DNA from: Gloeocapsa sp. PCC 73106
GTDB taxonomy: Bacteria; Cyanobacteriota; Cyanobacteriia; Cyanobacteriales; Gloeocapsaceae
Assembly (NCBI RefSeq): GCF_000332035.1
Contig: NZ_ALVY01000190.1
Location: 1 to 34,977, forward strand
DNA length: 34,977 nucleotides
Reading direction: 5' to 3'
A program made the translations under genes and the position numbers. Below the pieces are notes generated by a model, which saw nothing but the letters and a program-made list of their open reading frames with translations, ran no database searches and was not told the origin of the DNA. Within the stretch, counting starts at the first letter, position 1; each line of letters opens with the position of its first letter. This document shows, piece after piece, positions 14,851 to 22,343 of the stretch.

Positions 14851-17216
14851 AAAGAAAGTTTTTGTGTTAACCAAGAATTGCCATAGTATTTTATCCAGAT
14901 ATTCATAGCTTGTTCCAACTCAATTTCTAAATCTAAATTATTAATATCAGTAATCATTTTATAGATTAGCTCTAGCTCGATTCTTTGCTCTTTTTCGAGA
15001 AGGACAAATTGACCGTTAGTCGCGTTATTTAGTTTATCAATTTCCTCCCGAGCTACTTTACCAGTTAAAGCAGATTGACGAGCATCTCGCATCAGAATAA
15101 ATTGTAAATGAGGATGATTAACTACCAATTGATTAAAATTTTTAATCCGCGCGGTAAAACTGCTACTATCTCTGTGTAAAAACGCCAAAACATTAGCTAT
15201 GTTTCTTTTACTTATGACTAAATGCTCGGGAAGAGCCAGTTTCTTCATACTTAAAACTTCTATTTGAGCTGATTGAACCTTTAAAAAAGCTGTTGCTATT
15301 TCTCTTAGTTTACCGATATCGTCGCTGTCATCTATAATTTTAGGCAGATTATAGTCTTTTTCTAGGAAATTTTTCTCGGTCTCTAAATAGTTTAATAATA
15401 CCTGTTCGAGAGGATCAGCGCTTTCTACTGGAGAGAGATTAGTTGTTACAAGAGAGAAAGATTGAGTATCTTCTAATTGCTTAAAGTACAATTTTATCTG
15501 TTTTAATTCTTCCTCCAGATATCTCAACCTTTGTTCTGTATTTTTAACTGGTTTAAATTCTGTCTGAGTTTGATAAACTGGGGGTAACTCTACACCGTTA
15601 ACTTTATAACGATAATAAGCTGCAGCGCGATTAATAGTTGCTCTAATTGAACTTTGGTTTAAAATATCTTGTAAGTCATCTTGAGTAAAAATATCCTCTA
15701 AAGATATGTCCAGATTATTTAACTTGAGTGCTAAAATTCTCTGGAGTTGTTTCTCACTGGGATGATTTAATTTGATAACGTACTGAGAAATTCTATCAAT
15801 CACAGAAGGGTCAAAAAAATCTTGAAAGTATTCCCATCTGTCGGGAAATAGATTGAAAATTATTAAACTATTGGGAACGTGAGTAAAAATTTCTTTGATC
15901 GCTTCCCCAAAACTGAGTAAAATTGAGCGATTATGCTCCATACTCAAAGATTCAAGTTGATCAAAAATAATAATTAGGGGTTCATCGAGTAAAGAAAGCT
16001 TCCCAAATACAGCAATAGCTTCTAATGCAAAAGCCTCGCGACTTAAATCTTCTGACCATTGTTCTAATCCTAAGCGCGCTAAATCAGTTTCTGGTAATTC
16101 CTTAGCAGCTAACCAACTTGTAACTAATAATTTATAGTTTTTATCTGTATAACTACAATATTTAACAATTCCTCGAATAATATTAAGAGAATAGCCACTT
16201 CCAGCGTATTGATTAGTCCACCAATCACAGAGTAACTTTTCGATTAGGCGCCATTTCTCTCTTTTAGTTTTGGTATTATCTTGTCCTAAAAACTCAAAAA
16301 GAGCAAAATGATTGGACTCAAGTTTTTCTAATAATCCCAGCATTGACTTACTTAAGCGTTGCTTTTCTGATCGCAGAAAACTCAAAAAAGTCTTAGCCAA
16401 AAAATACTCTATTTGAGAGTAATCGCTATCACCTACCGGTTCAACTAAAGACTCTAGTATACGTGTATAAATATGAAATAGAACCGATTCAGCGTTATTG
16501 GGTTGGCGAATAAACAATAAGCGATTATTGACTAAAATTTCTTGAGTTAAACGCATCATTAAATGAGTTTTACCCGAACCAGGTTGACCGATAACTATTA
16601 CTCCTTTGGTCTGGTGATTGTGGTCTTTTTTGATATCTAGTAAGATAGATTTAAGTGTGAGAAATTCACTTTGATAAATCTCCCTCAAATCTGGATGATT
16701 TTGAAATGGAGTATCAACACGATTACTACTAAAAGGATTGGGAGAATCCTGCAATTTAGCTTTCATAAGTTTTTGATATAGTTGATAGGTAAACTGAGCA
16801 TCATATTTAGCTGAGTGTGCTAGATTGGGGTTAAAAACTCTGCCCTTGACTCGTAAATCAAAATACTGACTAAGATATTGTAAAGAATAGCTTATAAGTC
16901 CGGAGAAATTTTGGCGCGCTAATTGACAAGTACAAGTCGTTTGTAATTTGGGTAAAGATTTACCGACTCGCTTAAAACTATTATATAGGACTTGTATATC
17001 GTGTTCAGCATAGTGAAATACTAATAGTTTATTAAATAATAATTCAGTTAAGTCATTGACAATTTCTGAGAGTTCTTTTGAATTTGGTTGACAGTAAGCT
17101 TCATAAATGACTCGACCATCTCTATTAACAATAGCGATTTGACTGAGTTCAGGTTTTCCTTCGGTATCAATAATTAAAAAGTCCTGTTTTAGTTTAATTT
17201 TTGGAGAAAACGACAT
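14847..17216 (-). CDS. DEDDh 3'-5' exonuclease fused to a P-loop ATPase
   Basis: This 789-aa-scale protein (numbering from ATG 17216) joins two enzymes. Residues about 8-150 form a DnaQ-like exonuclease: Exo I DTE (D17, E19), Exo II in FHYAEHDIQVL (D73), Exo III HSAKYD (H134, D139; pattern HxAxxD), so all DEDDh metal ligands are present. After a linker, residues about 185-540 are a P-loop ATPase: Walker A GQPGSGKT (210-217) and Walker B PLIIIFDQLES (D419), with an Orc/Cdc6- or STAND-like look. The C-terminal 240 residues start with a coiled coil (LRYLEEELKQIKLYFKQLE) and end in an unrecognised helical domain. GGTGGA before ATG 17216 supports this start over 17258. It is a single-gene unit between convergent and divergent neighbours. 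An anti-phage or DNA-processing role is inference. Confidence 0.8.
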   Translation of the reverse strand: MSFSPKIKLKQDFLIIDTEGKPELSQIAIVNRDGRVIYEAYCQPNSKELSEIVNDLTELLFNKLLVFHYAEHDIQVLYNSFKRVGKSLPKLQTTCTCQLARQNFSGLISYSLQYLSQYFDLRVKGRVFNPNLAHSAKYDAQFTYQLYQKLMKAKLQDSPNPFSSNRVDTPFQNHPDLREIYQSEFLTLKSILLDIKKDHNHQTKGVIVIGQPGSGKTHLMMRLTQEILVNNRLLFIRQPNNAESVLFHIYTRILESLVEPVGDSDYSQIEYFLAKTFLSFLRSEKQRLSKSMLGLLEKLESNHFALFEFLGQDNTKTKREKWRLIEKLLCDWWTNQYAGSGYSLNIIRGIVKYCSYTDKNYKLLVTSWLAAKELPETDLARLGLEQWSEDLSREAFALEAIAVFGKLSLLDEPLIIIFDQLESLSMEHNRSILLSFGEAIKEIFTHVPNSLIIFNLFPDRWEYFQDFFDPSVIDRISQYVIKLNHPSEKQLQRILALKLNNLDISLEDIFTQDDLQDILNQSSIRATINRAAAYYRYKVNGVELPPVYQTQTEFKPVKNTEQRLRYLEEELKQIKLYFKQLEDTQSFSLVTTNLSPVESADPLEQVLLNYLETEKNFLEKDYNLPKIIDDSDDIGKLREIATAFLKVQSAQIEVLSMKKLALPEHLVISKRNIANVLAFLHRDSSSFTARIKNFNQLVVNHPHLQFILMRDARQSALTGKVAREEIDKLNNATNGQFVLLEKEQRIELELIYKMITDINNLDLEIELEQAMNIWIKYYGNSWLTQKLSF

Positions 17217-17327
17217 TATTCCACCAGTTTTATAGGCTCTTACAACACTAGGGATCATAGTCTAGCTGTGTAAAAGATTAAGTAAATTTTTGTATGTTTT
17301 AAGCAAGAAATAGCTATTTTGCTATGG

Positions 17328-17350
17328 TAGAATCGACAAAGTAGCGCTAC
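17328..17350 (+). promoter_or_regulatory. Possible promoter/operator of the alcohol dehydrogenase gene
   Basis: TAGAAT at 17328-17333 is a fair -10 hexamer. A perfect 10-nt palindrome GTAGCGCTAC at 17341-17350 lies between it and the ATG at 17365, a position where a repressor could act. No good -35 is visible. Based on hexamer and symmetry only. Confidence 0.25.
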
Positions 17351-17364
17351 AGAGTACTGAGAAA

Positions 17365-18384
17365 ATGACAAAATTTACAGCTTATGCAGCTTTAGAGGCA
17401 AAAGATAAATTACAGTTATGGGAATATGAACCGGCGCCTTTACAGGATAATGAAATTGAAATTAAAGTCACCCATAATGGTCTTTGTCATACAGATATTC
17501 ACATGAGAGACAATGACTGGGGAGTAACTAAATTTCCTTTGGTAGCGGGTCATGAAGTTGTTGGTATTGCCACAGAAGTAGGTAAGTCTGTAACAAATTG
17601 GCAAAAAGGCGATCGCGCTGGCTTTGGCTGGATTCGCAATTCCTGTCGAGTTTGTTATTCCTGCTTGCAAGGCGAAGAAAATATCTGTAGAAAGGGTTTT
17701 ACAGGGCTAATTGTCGGTAATTATGGAGGATTTGCCGATCGCCTGCGAGCTCCTGCTGATTTTGCCTATAAAATACCTGATTCTTTGGATTCGGCTAGTG
17801 CAGCACCTCTGTTATGTGCAGGTATTACTGTTTATACTCCTTTACGCACTTACATTAAATATCCTGGCATGAAAGTGGGAATTGTTGGTATTGGAGGTTT
17901 AGGACATTTAGCGGTTAAATTCGCCAGAGCAATGGGAGCTGAGGTGACAGCGTTGTCTTCTTCTCCTGATAAGGAAACAGAAGCTAAAAACTTCGGTGCA
18001 CATCATTTTTACCAATGGGGAACTTCTGAAGCAATGAAAGGTTTAAAGGGTTCTCTCGATTTACTAATTACTACATCTTCGGCTGAATTGGATTGGGATT
18101 TAGCCTTTAGTTTATTAGCCAACAATGGCGTTTTATGCTTTTTGGGTATTCCTGTTTCTAGTATCAATGTACCTCTAATACCTTTGATATTTGGACAAAA
18201 ATCCGTAGTAGGTAGTGTCGTCGGTGGGCGAAGATTCATGCAGGAAATGTTAGATTTTGCCGCTATTAATCAGATTAAACCCATGGTTGAAACTATGCCA
18301 CTAAATCAGATTAATGAAGCGATGGATAAAGTTTTTGCTAATAAAGTTCGTCATCGCATTGTTTTGGTATCTCAAGAAGCATAG
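17365..18384 (+). CDS. adhA: Zinc-dependent NAD(P)-linked alcohol dehydrogenase (AdhA/cinnamyl-type)
   Basis: This 339-aa medium-chain dehydrogenase has the catalytic zinc ligands in GLCHTDIH (Cys41-His42) and GHEVVGI, the structural-zinc cysteines in CRVCYSCLQGEENIC, and the Rossmann motif GIVGIGGLGHLAVKFARAMG at about 173-192. It reduces aldehydes or oxidises primary alcohols. The closest type I recall is the cyanobacterial AdhA and bacterial YahK group, which prefer NADPH; that preference is inferred. It is monocistronic, divergent from the nuclease-ATPase gene and convergent with a small gene 5 nt beyond its stop. Confidence 0.88.
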   Translation: MTKFTAYAALEAKDKLQLWEYEPAPLQDNEIEIKVTHNGLCHTDIHMRDNDWGVTKFPLVAGHEVVGIATEVGKSVTNWQKGDRAGFGWIRNSCRVCYSCLQGEENICRKGFTGLIVGNYGGFADRLRAPADFAYKIPDSLDSASAAPLLCAGITVYTPLRTYIKYPGMKVGIVGIGGLGHLAVKFARAMGAEVTALSSSPDKETEAKNFGAHHFYQWGTSEAMKGLKGSLDLLITTSSAELDWDLAFSLLANNGVLCFLGIPVSSINVPLIPLIFGQKSVVGSVVGGRRFMQEMLDFAAINQIKPMVETMPLNQINEAMDKVFANKVRHRIVLVSQEA

Positions 18385-18389
18385 GATAG

Positions 18390-18623
18390 TTATAAATTGC
18401 GATCGCCCCCGACAGAAGATTCCTTGCTGCTCTCTTTGGCATCTAGAACAGACAGCTTTTGTCTAACCCGTTTAAACTTTTGTTCTCGAAGTTCCTGCTC
18501 AAACTGGGCACTAATTTCTTCTAATTGTAAATTAACTTCATGTAGTTCTAAGCGGGTGCGACGAAGATTAGCTAATAAACGTTTTGAAGTATCAGGATCC
18601 GGAATACGAGGTTGTTTATTCAT
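18390..18623 (-). CDS. Small coiled-coil protein, copy 1 (paralogue of 25036-25278)
   Basis: This 77-aa highly charged helical protein reads NKQPRIPDPDTSKRLLANLR then LELHEVNLQLEEISAQFEQE. It is clearly paralogous to the gene at 25036-25278 (IPDP, LLxNLRRxRLxxxExxLQLEE are shared). I choose the ATG at 18623 because the paralogue's aligned codon is a GTG with a good GGAG upstream, and both overlap the stop of an upstream frame (ATGA / GTGA). The ATG at 18635 is an alternative four codons earlier. Function is unknown; the shape suggests a partner-binding helical hairpin. Confidence 0.7.
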   Translation of the reverse strand: MNKQPRIPDPDTSKRLLANLRRTRLELHEVNLQLEEISAQFEQELREQKFKRVRQKLSVLDAKESSKESSVGGDRNL

Positions 18624-18664
18624 AATAGATTCCATTCTTGTTTTACTTCTTGAATGCTACGTTG

Positions 18665-18964
18665 TCAAGCAGGAAGTCGAGCAGACGTTATTTCAATCGT
18701 TTGGTATGCTAATTTTAGCAAATCCCTAGATGCTGATGGTTGAGCTTGTACAATCTGGAGATGTAAGTTAGACAAACGAGAGTATGAGGATGTTGCTTCG
18801 TCCGCCACATTTTTAAGTTCATCTAGGTAAGACAACGTTTCGTCTGTTTCGCCCAATAACTCAAAGAGCGTAAATTCTGTTGTTGTCGCTTCTTCAACAA
18901 TCTCTAATGCTTGTCGCTTCAAATTCCAAATTGTTTCTGTCACTTCTGCTGGAAGTTTCGCCAT
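18665..18964 (-). CDS. Small helical protein upstream of coiled-coil gene, possibly shortened by a nonsense codon
   Basis: This 99-aa helical product (ATG 18964; LPAEVTETIWNLKRQALEIV ... LSYLDELKNVADEATSSYSR) belongs to no family I recognise. The frame stops at TGA 18665-18667, but the same frame continues for 14 codons (QRSIQEVKQEWNLL) to a TGA that overlaps the next gene's ATG. At the second locus (25275-25328) the same stretch reads LEQSIREIKLEWRLP with TTA in place of the inner TGA. The original protein therefore probably ended at 18620 and was translationally coupled to the coiled-coil gene. Confidence 0.6.
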   Translation of the reverse strand: MAKLPAEVTETIWNLKRQALEIVEEATTTEFTLFELLGETDETLSYLDELKNVADEATSSYSRLSNLHLQIVQAQPSASRDLLKLAYQTIEITSARLPA

Positions 18965-19043
18965 ATTAACACTAAAGTATTGGATTTGCACACTTTATAA
19001 ACCTCTCAAGTGCTACAAATAGTTCGTTTAGAGGGAATAATCT

Positions 19044-19112
19044 GCGTAGCAGCTTGATAATATAATATTAAAATAATAAAAAATGCGCTTTCCCTAAGAG
19101 AGAGTGCTACGC
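19044..19112. repeat. Inverted repeat upstream of DUF697/SHOCT gene
   Basis: GCGTAGCA (19044-19051) is the exact inverse of TGCTACGC (19105-19112), separated by a 53-nt AT-rich segment that contains TATAAT (about 19060). The rest of the 197-nt spacer 18965-19161 shows no gene. The arrangement could be a regulatory hairpin or a small repeat; nothing more can be said. Confidence 0.3.
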
Positions 19113-19161
19113 GATCGCTTTAGAGAGACATCGTAGTATTACAAAGTATAGGGTTATAATT

Positions 19162-19722
19162 ATGAGCCGTCTGGTTGAAGCTAACAAAATTATTCGTTCT
19201 CATGTTCTTTGGGCGATGGGAGCTGGATTAATTCCCATTCCTCTAGTAGATTTTGCTGCGGTGACAGCTATTCAATTAGAGATGTTGCAACAATTAGCGC
19301 GTCTCTATAACGTAAACTATAGTCAAAATACCGCCAAAACTTTTGTTTCTGCGCTCACTGGTACAACTCTGGCTAGAATCGGAGCGAGTATACTTAAAGT
19401 TATCCCCGGAGTAGGAAGTATCATCGGAGGTGCTTCTATGTCAGTGATGTCAGGAGCTTCGACTTATGCTGTAGGACAAGTTGCAATTAACATATTTTCA
19501 GGTTCTGGTAGCTTCAGTAGCTTTGATATGGAAGAGGTCAAAAGAGCTTATGAACAAGCTTATGAGCAGGGAAAAGGCTATGTTTCAGACTTAGAAAATC
19601 GCGAAGACGAAGCGGCTAACGTTTATCAAGCTTTAGAAAATTTAGGTAAGTTAAAAGAACAGGGGATTTTATCGGAAGAGGAATTTCAAGCGAAGAAAAA
19701 ACAGTTATTGGATCGCATTTAA
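19162..19722 (+). CDS. DUF697-like membrane protein with C-terminal SHOCT domain
   Basis: This 186-aa protein begins with a DUF697/YcjF-type region (about 1-115): MGAGLIPIPLVDFAAVTAIQ, then glycine-rich hydrophobic helices (VIPGVGSIIGGASMSVMSGA) that probably insert in the membrane. A charged helical linker (YEQAYEQGKGYVSDLE) leads to a C-terminal SHOCT motif (LGKLKEQGILSEEEFQAKKK), a short oligomerisation domain. DUF697 is often fused to GTPases; here it is free-standing. Function is unknown. The stop overlaps the convergent Uma2 gene by 4 nt. Confidence 0.78.
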   Translation: MSRLVEANKIIRSHVLWAMGAGLIPIPLVDFAAVTAIQLEMLQQLARLYNVNYSQNTAKTFVSALTGTTLARIGASILKVIPGVGSIIGGASMSVMSGASTYAVGQVAINIFSGSGSFSSFDMEEVKRAYEQAYEQGKGYVSDLENREDEAANVYQALENLGKLKEQGILSEEEFQAKKKQLLDRI

Positions 19723-20300
19723 ATTGACCAAATTAATTCTAAATTAAGCGTAAAACCAGGTAATATATCTCCACCAGTAATGATAGGGGGTAGATTTAAA
19801 ACCTGTTTAAGCTTTCCTTGGCGATAAATTTCTACCTGCTTATCTTGTCGGTTAATCAACCATCCCAGATTTGTCCCATTGTTGATATATTCTGTTAGCT
19901 TATCTTGCAGATTTTTAAGGTTATCAGATGATGAGCGTAACTCTATAACAAAATCAGGACATAAGGGAATAAATTTTTCCTGCTGTTGTATAGTTAGTTG
20001 ATGCCAACGTGTTAAATTAATCCAAGCTGCATCAGGAGAGCGATTCGCACCATTAGGAAGTTGAAAACCTGTAGAAGAATCAAAGACAATCCCTAGATTA
20101 GTCTGTCTATTCCATAAGTTTAATTCTGTATTAATATCTGAGTTCAATTTTCCCGTAATTCCTCCCGTTGGAGACATAATAATTAACTCTCCGGTAGAAT
20201 TCAGTTCTAACTTGAGGTCAGGATTTGATTGACAGATTTGATAAAATCTTACTTCGTCTAATTGCGTTACTGCACTGAGATTAAGAGGGATGCTAGTCAC
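19719..20300 (-). CDS. Uma2-family (DUF820) PD-(D/E)xK nuclease
   Basis: This 193-aa protein follows the Uma2 pattern: ELIIMSPTGGITGKLNSDIN, then SPDAAWINL with the active-site Asp, PDFVIELRSSSD with the active-site Glu, and LQDKLTEYINNGTNLGWLIN with the Lys. These are the PD-(D/E)xK positions. Such genes are abundant in cyanobacterial genomes and their role is unsettled, with links to mobile DNA. It begins at GTG 20300. Its tail overlaps the preceding convergent gene by 4 nt. Confidence 0.88.
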   Translation of the reverse strand: MTSIPLNLSAVTQLDEVRFYQICQSNPDLKLELNSTGELIIMSPTGGITGKLNSDINTELNLWNRQTNLGIVFDSSTGFQLPNGANRSPDAAWINLTRWHQLTIQQQEKFIPLCPDFVIELRSSSDNLKNLQDKLTEYINNGTNLGWLINRQDKQVEIYRQGKLKQVLNLPPIITGGDILPGFTLNLELIWSI

Positions 20301-20352
20301 TTTTTTTAATAATTGGTTTTTTTGTGTGAAACATCAGAGGTAAAGCGATCGC

Positions 20353-21213
20353 TTAACGAAATACTACCGTTTTAGTCCCATTTAAAAAGACGCGATGTTG
20401 AATGTGCCCTTCTACAGCTCTTGCTAGTACTAAACTCTCAATATCTCTACTCACCGCAGTCAGCATATCTGGTGTATAGCGATGGTCGACCCTTTCTACA
20501 GATTGTTCAATAATGGGACCTTCATCTAGATCTTCAGTAACATAATGAGCTGTAGCTCCAATTAATTTTACCCCTCGGCGATGGGCTTGACGATAGGGAT
20601 GAGCTCCCTTGAAACTGGGTAAAAACGAGTGATGAATATTAATAATTTTCCCCCGGTGACGATGACAGAATTGCTGAGAAAGAATTTGCATATAACGCGC
20701 CAAGATAATCAGTTCAATATCCTCTTCCTCTATAAAATTCGAAATCCATGTCTCCACAGCAGTCTTCGTTTCTGGGACGACATTTTTTGAGTAAAAAGGT
20801 ATCTGATGCCATTGAGCCAAAGAAGCAAAAGTGTCATGGTTGGAAATAATCCCTTTGACAGTCATACCCAGATTTCCCGTTTCCACCCGAAAGAGCAAAT
20901 CGTTAAGACAATGACCGAACTTAGAGACCAAAATAATTACATTTGGCTTTTTGTTAAGATCATAAAACCCCCACTGCATATCAAATTCAGTAGCGATCGG
21001 TGTAAAACAATTTGGAAATTGGACTGCAGGCAAAGAATCACTAAAAACAGACTCCACAGACATCCTTAAAAAAAAATTTCCACTCTCAGTATCTCCAAAC
21101 TGATCGCTCTGTAAAATATTCCAACCCTGCTTCTCTAAAAAACCTGCTACGCGCGCTACAATCCCAACCCGGTCAGGACAAGATAAACACAACACATGCG
21201 ACATATTACCCAT
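20353..21213 (-). CDS. purU: Formyltetrahydrofolate deformylase
   Basis: This 286-aa protein has an N-terminal ACT domain (LSCPDRVGIVARVAGFLEKQ) and a C-terminal formyltransferase-fold domain with KIINIHHSFLPSFKGAHPY, GVKLIGATAHYVTEDLDEGP and the catalytic Asn/His/Asp pattern of the family. It hydrolyses 10-formyl-THF to THF and formate, balancing one-carbon pools and purine synthesis. Length is as in E. coli PurU (280). The ATG at 21213 has an alternative at 21204. It lies 6 nt downstream of the shortened DUF4394 gene. Confidence 0.93.
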   Translation of the reverse strand: MGNMSHVLCLSCPDRVGIVARVAGFLEKQGWNILQSDQFGDTESGNFFLRMSVESVFSDSLPAVQFPNCFTPIATEFDMQWGFYDLNKKPNVIILVSKFGHCLNDLLFRVETGNLGMTVKGIISNHDTFASLAQWHQIPFYSKNVVPETKTAVETWISNFIEEEDIELIILARYMQILSQQFCHRHRGKIINIHHSFLPSFKGAHPYRQAHRRGVKLIGATAHYVTEDLDEGPIIEQSVERVDHRYTPDMLTAVSRDIESLVLARAVEGHIQHRVFLNGTKTVVFR

Positions 21214-21219
21214 CTGATC

Positions 21220-21738
21220 TTAATTTGTTGCAATATAGTCGATTATCGCACCATTTGCGCTTGCGAGGGTACTATCCAGGTTATATAACGCAGTGCTAGT
21301 ACTTCCTGCAAAAGAGTTAATGTAAGCTGAACCGGTAATATCGGGATTAGCTCCTTCATTGGCGTCACCCATAGCATAAACAACTGCTGTATCGATTGTA
21401 ACTTCACCTGTATCGACGTTAATACGGAAGTTTTCATTATTGCTACCGACTAAACGCAGGCGATCGGGGACGGGCGCACCTCCACTAAAGGGTTGATTCA
21501 AGGTACTGACGAGTGTACCTACACCAGTCTCTGGATCGATGGTATAGATTTGATTGGTCGTAGTTAAACCGTAAAGCATACCATCAAAGGGACGCTGATC
21601 AATACCCAACAGAGTACCACTTAATCCTGTGACTGCGATAGATTCTACCTGAGTCAGATTAGTAGGATCAAAGGACATGAGCATATTGTTGTCGGTTAAA
21701 GCGATAAACTTAGCATCGACAGCAATCTCAGGAATCAT
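21220..21738 (-). CDS. DUF4394 protein, C-terminally short
   Basis: This 172-aa product has the DUF4394 pattern: a propeller-like first strand set (FIALTDNNMLMSFDPTNL), GIDQRPFDGMLYGLTTTNQI, PVPDRLRLVGSNNENFRINV and AYINSFAGSTSTALYNLDST. Family members continue for another 50 or more residues after this point. Here the frame runs into ASANGAIIDYIATN and stops, 6 nt before purU. It may be a functional short form or a gene that lost its 3' end. No signal peptide is visible. AAGGA lies about 15 nt before the ATG. Confidence 0.65.
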   Translation of the reverse strand: MIPEIAVDAKFIALTDNNMLMSFDPTNLTQVESIAVTGLSGTLLGIDQRPFDGMLYGLTTTNQIYTIDPETGVGTLVSTLNQPFSGGAPVPDRLRLVGSNNENFRINVDTGEVTIDTAVVYAMGDANEGANPDITGSAYINSFAGSTSTALYNLDSTLASANGAIIDYIATN

Positions 21739-22160
21739 TGGTCTGGTGGTTAGTCCTTATGGTTTCTGTGTCTATTCCTAAGTTTTTTGTTGATCTTCTA
21801 AATAGTTACAAAGAAAATAGCAGTCTACTTAGATTCGATTCTGTTGTTAATACGTTCGCTTCTTGAAATTGGTTTCATTTTTTTCAGAAAAAATCTTGGT
21901 AGGGAACAGGGAACGGGGAACACCGGATCAGTCAAGAAAATGTTATTGAAAATACAATTTACCCCATAATGCTAAGAGAGGTAAAGTATGTTGTCACAGT
22001 GAGAGAATTCTTCTTTACTGCAGACTGAGCTATAGTAGTTTGACCACTTTTCTAGAGGATTTTAGCCTTGCTAGGTTTACGTTGAGCTAGAATTATCTTC
22101 TAGTGGTTTCTCAGCTAACATTTATGTTTCAGCTGGTATGAAACCTTTCTCAACTTTGAC
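21739..22160. other. Gene-poor spacer
   Basis: I see no coding frame I can support in this stretch. It holds the heptamer repeat at 21902-21922 and otherwise AT-rich unstructured sequence, and leads into the Rpn-type remnant at 22161-22262. Confidence 0.5.
21902..21922 (+). repeat. Short tandemly repeated heptamer (GGGAACA)
   Basis: Three adjacent copies of GGGAACA (the middle one GGGAACG) form a 21-nt array typical of the STRR heptamers scattered in cyanobacterial genomes. A related GGGAGCA array occurs inside the cassette near 24450-24495. Confidence 0.75.
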
Positions 22161-22262
22161 CTAAACGAATCGCACTTGTTTTCCTACTTCTACATTTCCT
22201 GAGGGATTGAGTAAAACTTCGAGGTAGTCTTTACTGAATTGATCGTAGATGAATCTGGTCAT
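22161..22262 (-). pseudogene. N-terminal remnant of an Rpn-type transposase/nuclease gene
   Basis: Read by hand, ATG 22262 opens 33 codons beginning MTRFIYDQFSKDYLEVLLNP and ending at TAG 22161-22163. This opening is the signature N-terminus of cyanobacterial Rpn-family (DUF4351-associated, PD-(D/E)xK) putative transposases, which are normally around 300 aa. The next codons should lead into the EVDV/PD-type nuclease core; instead the frame stops and I find no continuation in other frames. It is a 5' fragment left by deletion. Confidence 0.6.
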
Positions 22263-22343
22263 TGGAGATTAGAGCTATTTTAGCCTCCATAAATCTAGTA
22301 CTTTTGTAGTAAAAAGATTTCGATAAAAATTAAAGGGTGGATG

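Noticed and set aside
18397-18729. Plus-strand 110-codon frame opposite the small coiled-coil gene
   Set aside because: The minus-strand frame has a clear paralogue at 25036-25278 that preserves protein sequence; the plus-strand product is a shadow.
21243-21437. Minus-strand 64-codon frame inside the DUF4394 gene
   Set aside because: The overlapping frame carries the conserved DUF4394 motifs; this one is a shifted reading of it.
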